The translations under genes were made by a program, and so were the position numbers. From PBB1 sp040400875 (GTDB lineage Bacteria; Pseudomonadota; Gammaproteobacteria; Burkholderiales; Burkholderiaceae_C), in contig JBBAPK010000006.1 in assembly GCA_040400875.1 (NCBI GenBank), positions 27,985 to 91,984 of the forward strand: DNA of 64,000 nucleotides. Reading direction: 5' to 3'. The notes beneath the pieces are model-generated. The model saw only the letters and a program-made list of their open reading frames with translations, ran no database searches and had not been told where the DNA came from. Shown in pieces: positions 54,722-62,800 of this stretch (its first letter is position 1; every line of letters starts with the position of its first letter).

Positions 54722-56488
54722 TCAGATCCGGGCCGGATTGCTGGTCTTGAGCAGCCACTGCATCAACATTGAATACAGCTCGCCAGGCTCTACGGGCTTG
54801 GCGATGTGCGCGTTCATTCCGGCCGCCAGGCAGCGCACGCGATCGTCGGCGAAGGCGTTGGCGGTCATGGCCAGAATCGGCACCGTGAACTGGCCCGGGA
54901 TGGCGCGAATCTCACGCGTGGCCTGCAGGCCGTCCATGACCGGCATCTTCATGTCCATGAGGATCAGCGCATAACTGGTCGTGCGGACCCGATCGACCGC
55001 CTCTTGCCCATCATTCACCACGTCGACGACGAACCCGGCGTCCTCGAGCAGGCCACGCGCCACGACCTGGCTGATGGCGTCGTCCTCGACCACCAGAAGG
55101 CGCAGACCCGCAAAGCGCAGCGCCAGCACCTCGCGCAGCGACTCGGCGTTCGGCCCGGCGTGAGCATCGTCGCTGAGGGCGCGCTTCAGGTGCGCCGTCA
55201 TCCAGAACGTGCTTCCGACACCGGGTTGACTGGTCATGCCGACATCGCCGCCCATCAGCTTGGCCAGTCGCCTGCAAATCGCCAAGCCCAGCCCGCTGCC
55301 ACCATATTTGCGCGTTGAGGACTCATCGACTTGCGAGAACACCTGAAACAGCCGGTTCTGCTGTTCGGCGCTCAGGCCGATCCCCTGGTCGGACACCTCA
55401 ATATGCAGTTGCAGGCTGTGGTCGTCGTCTTCGGTGGCTCGCACGCTGATTTCGACACGCCCATGATCAGAGAACTTGATGGCGTTGCCCACGAAGTTCA
55501 GCAAGATCTGCTTCAGCCGCAAGGCGTCGCCGCACAACTGGTCGGGCGTCGTTAGGTTGATATGGCTGGACAACTGCAAGCCCTTGGCCAGCGCCTGCGC
55601 TTCCAGCATGCGCACGCTCTCGTCGACCACGCGCGCCAGCGAGAAGTTTTTCTCCTCCAGCGTCAACTGGCCCGCTTCGATGCGCGAGATGTCCAGAATG
55701 TCACTGATGATGGCCAGCAGGTGCCGCGACGCCTGCGCTCCCTTCGTCAGCCAATCGATCTGGGTCGGATCGGTGGCGCGACGCAGCGCCAGATCGGTCA
55801 TGCCCATGATGCCGTTCATCGGCGTGCGAAGTTCGTGGCTCATGTTGGCCAGGAACATGCTCTTGGCTCGGCTCGCGGCCTCGGCCGCGTCCCGGGACTC
55901 CGCCAGCTCCGCGGTGCGCGAAAAAACGAGATCTTCGAGGTGGTGCCGGTGCTGCGCCAACTCGTCGGCCAGTTGCTTTCGCGCCGTGTTGTCGGTGCCG
56001 ATCAGAAGGTAACCAATGATGCTGTCGTGCGCGTCGCGCAGCGCCGTCACCGACACCACGGCTGGAAACCGGCTGCCATCCTTGCGGATGTAGGTCAGCT
56101 CGTGGATGTCTTCGATGCCGCGTGAAGCCTTGAACACCAGCGCCTCGAATCCCGGGGCGATCTTGATACCCAGCTCGGTGCTGAGTTTGTGAGCGTGCTC
56201 GATCAGCTCCTGCGGATCGGAAATGTCCGCCGGCGTGATCTTGTTCAACACGTCGGCCGAGGAATACCCCAGCATGCGCGCCGCACCAACGTTGAAGATC
56301 TGAATGACGCCCTTGGCATCGGTCGCGATGCTCGAGAAATAGGCGCTGTTGAGAATCGCGCTTTGCAGGGCGCCGGTGCGCAGCAGACTCTCCTGACGAC
56401 GGACTTCATCGATGTACTCGACGGTGCCCATCGGGCCGAGTGTCACGGGAATCTGGGTGGGCATACGGACCTTAGACTGAACTTGCAT
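54722..56488 (-). CDS. PAS-domain hybrid sensor histidine kinase
   Basis: A 588-residue cytoplasmic kinase without membrane segments. Order: PAS domain (~40-170), coiled coil (~170-205), HisKA with His218 in MSHELRTPMNGIMG, HATPase (N box NFVGNAIKFS, DQGIG, YGGSGLGLAI) and a C-terminal receiver with Asp512 in LILMDMKMPVMDG and the signalling residues in AMTANA/IAKPVE. It probably relays through the internal receiver to an Hpt partner that is not in the window. ATG 56488 was chosen; ATG 56464 is possible. The signal sensed is unknown. Confidence 0.9.
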   Translation of the reverse strand: MQVQSKVRMPTQIPVTLGPMGTVEYIDEVRRQESLLRTGALQSAILNSAYFSSIATDAKGVIQIFNVGAARMLGYSSADVLNKITPADISDPQELIEHAHKLSTELGIKIAPGFEALVFKASRGIEDIHELTYIRKDGSRFPAVVSVTALRDAHDSIIGYLLIGTDNTARKQLADELAQHRHHLEDLVFSRTAELAESRDAAEAASRAKSMFLANMSHELRTPMNGIMGMTDLALRRATDPTQIDWLTKGAQASRHLLAIISDILDISRIEAGQLTLEEKNFSLARVVDESVRMLEAQALAKGLQLSSHINLTTPDQLCGDALRLKQILLNFVGNAIKFSDHGRVEISVRATEDDDHSLQLHIEVSDQGIGLSAEQQNRLFQVFSQVDESSTRKYGGSGLGLAICRRLAKLMGGDVGMTSQPGVGSTFWMTAHLKRALSDDAHAGPNAESLREVLALRFAGLRLLVVEDDAISQVVARGLLEDAGFVVDVVNDGQEAVDRVRTTSYALILMDMKMPVMDGLQATREIRAIPGQFTVPILAMTANAFADDRVRCLAAGMNAHIAKPVEPGELYSMLMQWLLKTSNPARI

Positions 56489-56770
56489 GTCGCGTGTCGC
56501 GCGCCCGAGGGTGCTGAGGGCACCGAAGTTCGTTATACGCCTGTTTGCAAGGCGAAGGTCCTGCGGCTGGCCTCCCTTGTGTGCGCATCGCCAGAAGTTC
56601 GGCTCCGGATGGCCGAAACATTGGTGCCCGGGTTGAGGCCACAAGGGCTGTTTGAGCACGCTTGGGGCCACTTTGTCAGCACGAAGGCCCCAGTGCGCGG
56701 ACAATAGGCTCTTTCTTGACACGATCAGGCCCCTGTCGTGTCGGCATTACCTGAGAGGTTCACCCGCGCC
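56489..56770. other. 282-bp divergent intergenic region with an inverted repeat
   Basis: No gene is supported between the kinase and zinc-ribbon copy 2. GACACGA (56718-56724) and TCGTGTC (56736-56742) form a perfect 7-bp inverted repeat with an 11-bp spacer, about 30 bp before the zinc-ribbon start. It overlaps a TTGACA (56716-56721) that lacks a good -10 at 16-18 bp. It may be an operator; zinc-ribbon copy 1 has no such repeat upstream. Confidence 0.35.
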
Positions 56771-57052
56771 ATGGCCACCCCACGAACCAAAACCCCCACC
56801 ACCGCCACCGCCACAGCGGCCGACAACGTGAAGTTGAGGCAGACCCAGGCGGAGTATTCAGCGGCCCGGCCGTCTTCAGAGCCCGGCATCAAGCCGATGA
56901 TGTCGAGCTCGAAGATGTATGTCTGCCGCCGCTGCCAGGCCAATTTCAAGACCGGCGAAGGCAAGCCCGATCCGCGTCTGCGCGGTCTGGGCAAGTGCAA
57001 CAAGTGCCTCGACTCGGCTGCCGCGGCGCAGTCGTCTGAAATCGCTGCCTGA
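56771..57052 (+). CDS. Small zinc-ribbon protein, copy 2
   Basis: A 93-residue paralogue of the protein at 46945-47226, with exactly the same length. It has a Thr/Ala-rich basic N-terminus, then KLRQTQAEYSAARP, PMMSSSKMYVCRRCQANFKTGEGKPD and GLGKCNKCLD, a four-cysteine zinc ribbon. ATG 56771 was chosen to match copy 1. It is convergent with the ribA-like gene 10 bp away. Function unknown. Confidence 0.75.
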   Translation: MATPRTKTPTTATATAADNVKLRQTQAEYSAARPSSEPGIKPMMSSSKMYVCRRCQANFKTGEGKPDPRLRGLGKCNKCLDSAAAAQSSEIAA

Positions 57053-57062
57053 GCCCGACGAG

Positions 57063-58241
57063 TCAGTCCTCGCTGAGGTGCCCGGCGCGCTGCTGCTTGG
57101 TTTCGATGTAGCGGGCGTTGTGCGGGTTCACCGGCGCATGCAGTGACTGGCGCTCGACCACCTCGATGCCACCGGCGGTGAGCGCCTCGATCTTTCTCGG
57201 GTTGTTGGTGAGCAGCCGAATGCGCGAGATGCCCAGCTCGCGCAGCATGGACACCGCAGCGCCGTAGTCGCGCTCATCGGCCGCAAAGCCCAGGTGGCTG
57301 TCGGCCTCAAGCGTGTCGAGCCCGGCGTCTTGCAGCCGATAGGCGCGCAGCTTGTTGGCCAGCCCGATCGAGCGGCCCTCTTGTTCCAGATACAGCAGCA
57401 CCCCGCCATCGACGGCCAGCCGCTCCACGGCTCGGCGCAGCTGATCGCCGCAATCGCAGCGCAGGCTGCCCAGCAGGTCGCCCGTCAGGCATGACGAGTG
57501 CATGCGCACCAGCACCGGCTGCGCAATGTCGGGCTGGCCGACGATGATGGCCAGGTGCTCGGCGCCGGTGTTTTCTTCCCGAAACAGCGCCAGCTCGCAA
57601 TCCTCGCGGGCGGCCAGCGGCACGTGGGCGTCGCTGATGCGGCGCAGCGACGGGATGCGCACGCGCTGGGCTTGCTGCACATCGGCCACCGTCAGGCTCA
57701 GCAGCTGGGCCTGGGCCACCTGCGAGCGGGTGGCGGCCGACTCCTGGACCACCAGCAGCGCCGGTGCCAGGCGTGCGAGCCTGGCCAGCTGGAGCGCGGC
57801 GCGCATCACCGGCGATTCGGCCACCACGGGGCGCGCGCCGCTGCGCAGGCGTTGTGGCACCTCGGGCACGATCTCGCCCAGCGGGATGACGGCGGCCAGC
57901 TGGAACACATCGTCGAGCGAGATGGCCGCAGGCAGCGCAATGGCCAGCGGGCCGGGCGGAACCGACTCGGCACCCGCGGTGCGGCGCCGCTCGCCACTGA
58001 GCAGCAGCTGCATGGGCGCGCCGAGGTCCGCCAGCCAGCGCAAGCGTGCAGCGCAGAGGTTTTCCACCACGCACACCAGCAGCGCATCGGTAGGCGGGGC
58101 GGCGTCGTGTTCGAGCAGACGCACGGCGCGGCCGTGGGCCAGTTCGGTCATGGCACGGTCCACCCGCACGGCGGCCAGGTCAGGCGCAGCGCCGGCTGGG
58201 GCCTTGGGGCCGGAGTTCATGGAAGCAAGGCGATCGTTCAT
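57063..58241 (-). CDS. ribA: GTP cyclohydrolase II (RibA) with a degenerate N-terminal half
   Basis: 392 residues. The C-terminal ~205 residues are GTP cyclohydrolase II, the first enzyme of riboflavin synthesis: zinc cysteines in SSCLTGDLLGSLRCDCGDQL, VLLYLEQEGRSIGLANKLRAYRLQD and LLTNNPRKIEAL. The N-terminal ~185 residues occupy the place of a DHBP synthase (RibB) domain but lack its acidic DDEDRENEGD-type catalytic motif (AMTELAHGRAVRLLEHDAAPP there instead). It is thus a RibBA-like protein with a probably inactive RibB half. It is followed upstream by the fusion gene after only 4 nt, so the two are likely cotranscribed. Confidence 0.87.
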   Translation of the reverse strand: MNDRLASMNSGPKAPAGAAPDLAAVRVDRAMTELAHGRAVRLLEHDAAPPTDALLVCVVENLCAARLRWLADLGAPMQLLLSGERRRTAGAESVPPGPLAIALPAAISLDDVFQLAAVIPLGEIVPEVPQRLRSGARPVVAESPVMRAALQLARLARLAPALLVVQESAATRSQVAQAQLLSLTVADVQQAQRVRIPSLRRISDAHVPLAAREDCELALFREENTGAEHLAIIVGQPDIAQPVLVRMHSSCLTGDLLGSLRCDCGDQLRRAVERLAVDGGVLLYLEQEGRSIGLANKLRAYRLQDAGLDTLEADSHLGFAADERDYGAAVSMLRELGISRIRLLTNNPRKIEALTAGGIEVVERQSLHAPVNPHNARYIETKQQRAGHLSED

Positions 58242-58245
58242 CAGC

Positions 58246-60669
58246 TCAACCAAATCGGTAATCGGCCGCGAAGTCCGGCTGGCGCACGGCCTGCACGTAC
58301 TCGCGGGTGTATCCAGGGAACAAGGCCACGATGCGCCCGCCATCCATGCGGTACCAGCTGCGGCACTGGCTCCACACCGAGCCTTCGAGCCGCGACTGCA
58401 GGCGATGGTTGTGCTGCCGGAACACATCGCCTCGCACATCGATCCAGCGCTGGCCGCGCTCGCGCACGGCCTTCATGCAAGCGATCGCATGGTCAACCTC
58501 AGGCTCAATGTAGAGCAAGGTCGAAGTGTGACCTGTGCCGGTGTTGGGTCCGAGCATCAAGAACAGGTTGGGAAAGCCCGCCACCGTGATGCCGTGATAA
58601 GCCTCAGGCCCGTGCTGCCAGGCCTCGCGCAGCGTGCGACCGGCCACCCCAGTGACCGCCACCGAAGACAGCAGCTCGACCGCATCGAAGCCGGTGGCGC
58701 ACACCAGCGTGTCGATCGTGCGCTCGCTGCCATCGGCGGTGACGATGCCGTGCGCGGTGATGCGCTTGATGGGCTCGGTCACCAGCTCGACGTTCGATCG
58801 GCCAAGGGCAGGGTAGAAATCGTTCGAGTAAATCAGCCGCTTGCAGCCCAGCGGGTAGGGCGGCACGAGTCGCTCGCGCAGCGCGGGATCGCTGACCTGT
58901 CGATGCAGGTGCGAGGTGGCCATCTTGAGCAGCACCCGGCGCGCCAGCGTGCCGTCCTCGAACCCGCGGCGGCCCCATTCAAGCAGCTGCATCCAGCCCC
59001 AGCGCACCACCGCCGCATACGGCGGCAAGCGCGCCAGCAGGTGATCGAGCAGGCCGTAGGGGCGGTCCGAGCGCGGCAGCACCCAGTTGGCGGTGCGCTG
59101 GAACACATGCAGCCGCTGCGCCTTGTCGGCGATCGGCGGCACCAGCTGCGAAGCGGTCGAGCCGGTGCCGATCACCGCCACGCGCTGGCCCGCCAGGTCA
59201 TGGCCGTGATCCCAGCGCGCCGAGTGCATGCGCCGGCCCTGAAAGTCGGCCAGACCGGGAATGTCAGGCCAGCGCACCTGGCTCAGCGGGCCGGTGCTGC
59301 ACACGAAAAAGCGCGCTTGCAGCGCATCGCCGCGGTCGGTGGCGACATGCCACACGCCGCTGGCCTCGTCGAAGCGGGCCTCGGTCATGCACGTGGCCAG
59401 CCGCATGTGGGCGAGCAGCCCGTGGCGCACGGCCAGCGCCTGCATGTAGGCCTGGATCTCGGCGGCGGCGGCAAAGCGGCGCGTCCAGCCGGGGTTGGGC
59501 GCGAAGGAAAACGAATACAGCGGCGCGGGCACGTCGACGTGGGCGCCGGGATAGGTGTTGTCCCACCAGGTGCCGCCGAGACCAGGCTGCTTTTCAAGGA
59601 TGACGAAGTCGTTGATGCCGGCGCGCTTGAGCTGGATGGCCATGCACAGGCCCGACATGCCAGCGCCCAGGATCACGACCTCATGACTGGAACTCTGCGG
59701 GCCGCGCGCGGCATCCATGGGCGCTCGCACGAAGCGGGCGATGCGCTCGAGCGCCTCATTGGCGCTGCGAAGCAGGCCACCATGGGTCTGGAACAGGTGC
59801 CAGCGCCCGGCGGTGATATCGCAGGTCGACGCCACACCCGCTGCTTGCAATTTGGCGTGCAGCCGCAGCGCCTGTTCGTGCAGCATCTCGTCGGTGCCGG
59901 CCTGCACGAGCGTGGGCGGCAGGCCGCGCAGATCGGCGCGCAGAGGCGACACGCGCGGGTCTTGGGCCGCCGCCGATGGGCTCGAAGCACCGCCCAGGTA
60001 GTGCGCGGCGCAGGAGCGCGCCCACTCGATGCTGAGCATCGCCTCGCCGCGCGGTGGCACCACGCTCGCATCATCCATGACCAGATCGACCCACGGCGAC
60101 AGCAGCACCAAGGCGACCGGCAGCGCCGCACCTTGGTCGCGCAGTGCCACTGCGGCCGACAGGGCCAGACCGCCGCCGGCCGAGTCGCCCGAGAGCACCA
60201 CCGGGCCTTCGGCGCTCAGCGCCTTGAAGACGGCCAGGGTGTCGTCGAACCCGGCGGGAAAAGGTTGCTCGGGCGCCAGCCTGTAGTGGGGCACAAACAC
60301 CGGCAAGCCGGTGAGCAGCGCCAGCCGGGTGGTCAATGCGCGGTAGGTGGCGGGCGAGCCCAGGCAATACGCGCCACCGTGCACATGCAGCATCACCCCG
60401 GCGCGCTCGCCCGCGCCGCCCGGTGGGCGCAGCCATTCGCCGGCCACGCCGCCCACCCGGGCCGGTTCGATGGTCACGCCCGGTGCCAGCAGCGCACCAG
60501 CCGTCATGCGCTCGACCCAGCGGCGCTGGAAGGCCACCGAAAAGCGCGGCGAGAACACCGGCTTGAGCAGCAGACGTATCGACGCTCGCAGCATGGCTGC
60601 GGTCACTGCCTCGCGCACACCTCGCGGCTGATAGAGCGTCATCGTGTGCTGCCGTTCATGTCGATCCAT
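58246..60669 (-). CDS. Fused alpha/beta-hydrolase (HSL esterase) and Baeyer-Villiger-type monooxygenase
   Basis: 807 residues in two enzymes. Residues ~60-315 form a hormone-sensitive-lipase-type esterase: oxyanion motif HGGAY (97-101), nucleophile Ser163 in GDSAGG, Asp260 and His291. Residues ~328-807 form a class B flavoprotein monooxygenase: FAD motif GAGMSG (335-340), GGTWWDNTYPGAHVD, a Baeyer-Villiger fingerprint FQGRRMHSARWD (476-487, with D for P at the end) and NADPH motif GTGSTA (501-506). A Baeyer-Villiger enzyme turns a ketone into an ester that the esterase could cleave. ATG 60669 is used; ATG 60642 is also possible. Substrate unknown. Confidence 0.9.
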   Translation of the reverse strand: MDRHERQHTMTLYQPRGVREAVTAAMLRASIRLLLKPVFSPRFSVAFQRRWVERMTAGALLAPGVTIEPARVGGVAGEWLRPPGGAGERAGVMLHVHGGAYCLGSPATYRALTTRLALLTGLPVFVPHYRLAPEQPFPAGFDDTLAVFKALSAEGPVVLSGDSAGGGLALSAAVALRDQGAALPVALVLLSPWVDLVMDDASVVPPRGEAMLSIEWARSCAAHYLGGASSPSAAAQDPRVSPLRADLRGLPPTLVQAGTDEMLHEQALRLHAKLQAAGVASTCDITAGRWHLFQTHGGLLRSANEALERIARFVRAPMDAARGPQSSSHEVVILGAGMSGLCMAIQLKRAGINDFVILEKQPGLGGTWWDNTYPGAHVDVPAPLYSFSFAPNPGWTRRFAAAAEIQAYMQALAVRHGLLAHMRLATCMTEARFDEASGVWHVATDRGDALQARFFVCSTGPLSQVRWPDIPGLADFQGRRMHSARWDHGHDLAGQRVAVIGTGSTASQLVPPIADKAQRLHVFQRTANWVLPRSDRPYGLLDHLLARLPPYAAVVRWGWMQLLEWGRRGFEDGTLARRVLLKMATSHLHRQVSDPALRERLVPPYPLGCKRLIYSNDFYPALGRSNVELVTEPIKRITAHGIVTADGSERTIDTLVCATGFDAVELLSSVAVTGVAGRTLREAWQHGPEAYHGITVAGFPNLFLMLGPNTGTGHTSTLLYIEPEVDHAIACMKAVRERGQRWIDVRGDVFRQHNHRLQSRLEGSVWSQCRSWYRMDGGRIVALFPGYTREYVQAVRQPDFAADYRFG

Positions 60670-60711
60670 CTTAAGGCGGCGTCCCCGGCGAACCGGCCTG
60701 CCAGACGGCTT

Positions 60712-61506
60712 TCAGTCGCCCAGCCCCAGAGCGCGGCACACCATCGCCTCGCCCAGCGCAGCGGCCACGCGCTCGGCCGAGGGATCGCCGAGATGACCGA
60801 CCAAGCCCAGCATCGGCGCGCCATGCCGGCGATGCAGCATGCGCGCAAGGGTGTCGATGTTGTCTTGCGCCAGACCCATGTGCGGGTCGATGCAGTTGGC
60901 CACCCAGCCGACCAGATTCAAGCCGCGCGCGGCAACGGCCTGCGCCGTGAGCAGCGCGTGGTTGATGCAACCCAGCCGCAGGCCAACCACCATCACCACC
61001 GGCAGGCCGAGGGCTGCGGCCAGGTCGTCGGCCCCCCAGTCGCTCGGCGGGTCGGTCAAGTCGTTGGCGACCACCAGCGGCACGCCAAAGCCGCCGACGC
61101 CTTCGACCACCAGCGCGTCGCAGCGCGACATCAATCGGTGGGCTCCAGCGATCAGCGTGTGCGGCTCGATGCACCGACCCTCGAGCCGGGCGGCCAGGTG
61201 GGGCGCGCAAGCGGCCTCAAAGAGGCTGGGGCAGACATCGGTGCGCGTCAGGGTGATGCTGCTGGCCGCGAGCAGCGCCTCGACGTCGTCGTTGTGCCAA
61301 TGACCCTCAGCGCCAGACGCACCGCTGCCCCACGAAGCCCCGGCGGCCACCGGCTTGTAGCCGGCCACGCACAACCCACGTCGACCCAGCAGGTGCAGCA
61401 AACCGGCGCTGATGGCGGTCTTGCCGACCTCGGTGTCGGTGCCAGTGACGAAGCAGCCGCGCAAGGGGGGCGGTGTTGGCTCCCCGTCCAAAGCCGTGAC
61501 GCTCAT
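60712..61506 (-). CDS. bioD: Dethiobiotin synthetase
   Basis: BioD closes the ureido ring of dethiobiotin from 7,8-diaminopelargonate, CO2 and ATP. The 264-residue protein has the P-loop FVTGTDTEVGKTAIS, YKPVAAGAS, VVEGVGGFGVPL and GWVANCIDP. Its ATG overlaps the bioF stop by 4 nt (ATGA). It is the last gene of the biotin run; biotin is the cofactor of the carboxylase encoded at 39-42.7 kb, although the two loci are not linked in regulation as far as the sequence shows. Confidence 0.95.
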   Translation of the reverse strand: MSVTALDGEPTPPPLRGCFVTGTDTEVGKTAISAGLLHLLGRRGLCVAGYKPVAAGASWGSGASGAEGHWHNDDVEALLAASSITLTRTDVCPSLFEAACAPHLAARLEGRCIEPHTLIAGAHRLMSRCDALVVEGVGGFGVPLVVANDLTDPPSDWGADDLAAALGLPVVMVVGLRLGCINHALLTAQAVAARGLNLVGWVANCIDPHMGLAQDNIDTLARMLHRRHGAPMLGLVGHLGDPSAERVAAALGEAMVCRALGLGD

Positions 61507-62750
61507 GCCGCGACCCCCGCAGCGCGGGCGGCCAGCGCCAGCGCGCCGACCAGTCGATCGACATCGGTGGCGCTGTGCGACGCGCTCAGCGTGATGCGCA
61601 AGCGCGCGCGGCCTGCCGGCACGGTGGGCGGACGAATCGCCGGCACCCACAGCCCCTGCGCCTCAAGGGCGGCCGACGCGGCCAGCGCCTCGGCGCTGCC
61701 ACCGACGATCAGCGGCTGGATGGCGGTGAACGAGTCGGCCAGTTGCCAGCGGGTCGCCGCCGAGTCGGTGCCGTCCGGCGCCTGCGGCAGCGCTGCCGCC
61801 AGCCCATGGCGCAACTCGGCAACCCGGGCCGCCAGTTCGCGGCGGCGGCGATCGCCCTCGTCGCCACGGATCAGCCGCAAGCTCGTGCGCAGCGTGTGCG
61901 CCATGGCCGGCGGCGCGGCGGTGGTGTAGATGTAGGCACGCGCGCTTTGCACCAGCCAGTCGATGACGGTGCGGTGCGCGGCCACAAAGGCGCCGCCCAC
62001 GCCGGCCGCCTTGCCCAGCGTGCCCATGCAGATCAGCCGCTCGCTGCGCAGGCCAAAGTGCGACAGCGTGCCACGGCCTTGTTCGCCGATCACGCCAAAG
62101 CCATGCGCGTCGTCGACCACGATCCAGGCGTCGTGCCGCTCGGCCAGCGCCAGCAGCTCGGGCAGGCGCGCCAGATCGCCGTCCATGCTGAAGACACCGT
62201 CGGTCACGATCAGCTTGCGCGGCGTCTTGCAAGCAGCCAGCCGCCGCTCGAGCCCCGCCAGATCATGGTGCGGCCAGGTGTAGGCCGCCGCCTTGGCCAA
62301 CCGCGCGGCGTCGAACAGCGAAGCATGGTTGAGCACATCGGAATAGGTCGAGCAGCCCTCGTCGCCCAGCGCCGTGAGCAGCGCCAGATTGGCCAGGTAG
62401 CCAGTGCTGAAAGTGAGCGCCCGCACCTCGGGAATGTGAAGCGTGAGCATGTCGGCCAGATCGTCTTCGAGCAGCGCATGGGCGCGCGAGTGGCCGCTGA
62501 TCAGGTGCGACGCGCCGCTCCCCACGCCGTACAGGCGGGCGCCTTCGGCCCAGGCTTCGATCAGCGCCGGGTGCTTGGCCAGACCCAGGTAGTCGTTGCT
62601 GCAAAAGCCGAGCAGCTCACGCGGCGTGGCCGCGTCACCATCGGCGCTCACCTGCTGCACCGGCGCGCAGGCGGTCTCGACCGTGCGGCGACGACGGCGC
62701 ATGGCCTGCGATTCGCGATCGGCGAGTTGCCGGGCCAGGTGTTCGAGCAT
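61503..62750 (-). CDS. bioF: 8-amino-7-oxononanoate synthase
   Basis: BioF condenses pimeloyl-thioester and alanine to 8-amino-7-oxononanoate with PLP. The 415-residue protein has FCSNDYLGLAKHP, GSGASHLISGHSRAH, TFSTGYLANLA, VDDAHGFGVIG and the PLP lysine in MGTLGKAAGVGGAF. It lies 50 nt after bioA and overlaps bioD. The direction and order are bioA, bioF, bioD; bioB and bioC are not visible. Confidence 0.95.
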   Translation of the reverse strand: MLEHLARQLADRESQAMRRRRRTVETACAPVQQVSADGDAATPRELLGFCSNDYLGLAKHPALIEAWAEGARLYGVGSGASHLISGHSRAHALLEDDLADMLTLHIPEVRALTFSTGYLANLALLTALGDEGCSTYSDVLNHASLFDAARLAKAAAYTWPHHDLAGLERRLAACKTPRKLIVTDGVFSMDGDLARLPELLALAERHDAWIVVDDAHGFGVIGEQGRGTLSHFGLRSERLICMGTLGKAAGVGGAFVAAHRTVIDWLVQSARAYIYTTAAPPAMAHTLRTSLRLIRGDEGDRRRRELAARVAELRHGLAAALPQAPDGTDSAATRWQLADSFTAIQPLIVGGSAEALAASAALEAQGLWVPAIRPPTVPAGRARLRITLSASHSATDVDRLVGALALAARAAGVAA

Positions 62751-62800
62751 GGTCAGGTGTGGGCGGCGACGGGGGCGTCAGGAGCTTTGGGCGAGCCGCC

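Noticed and set aside
57502..61929. 1475-codon open frame on the plus strand
   Set aside because: It is antisense to ribA, the esterase-monooxygenase, bioD and part of bioF, all with strong family motifs, and itself has none.
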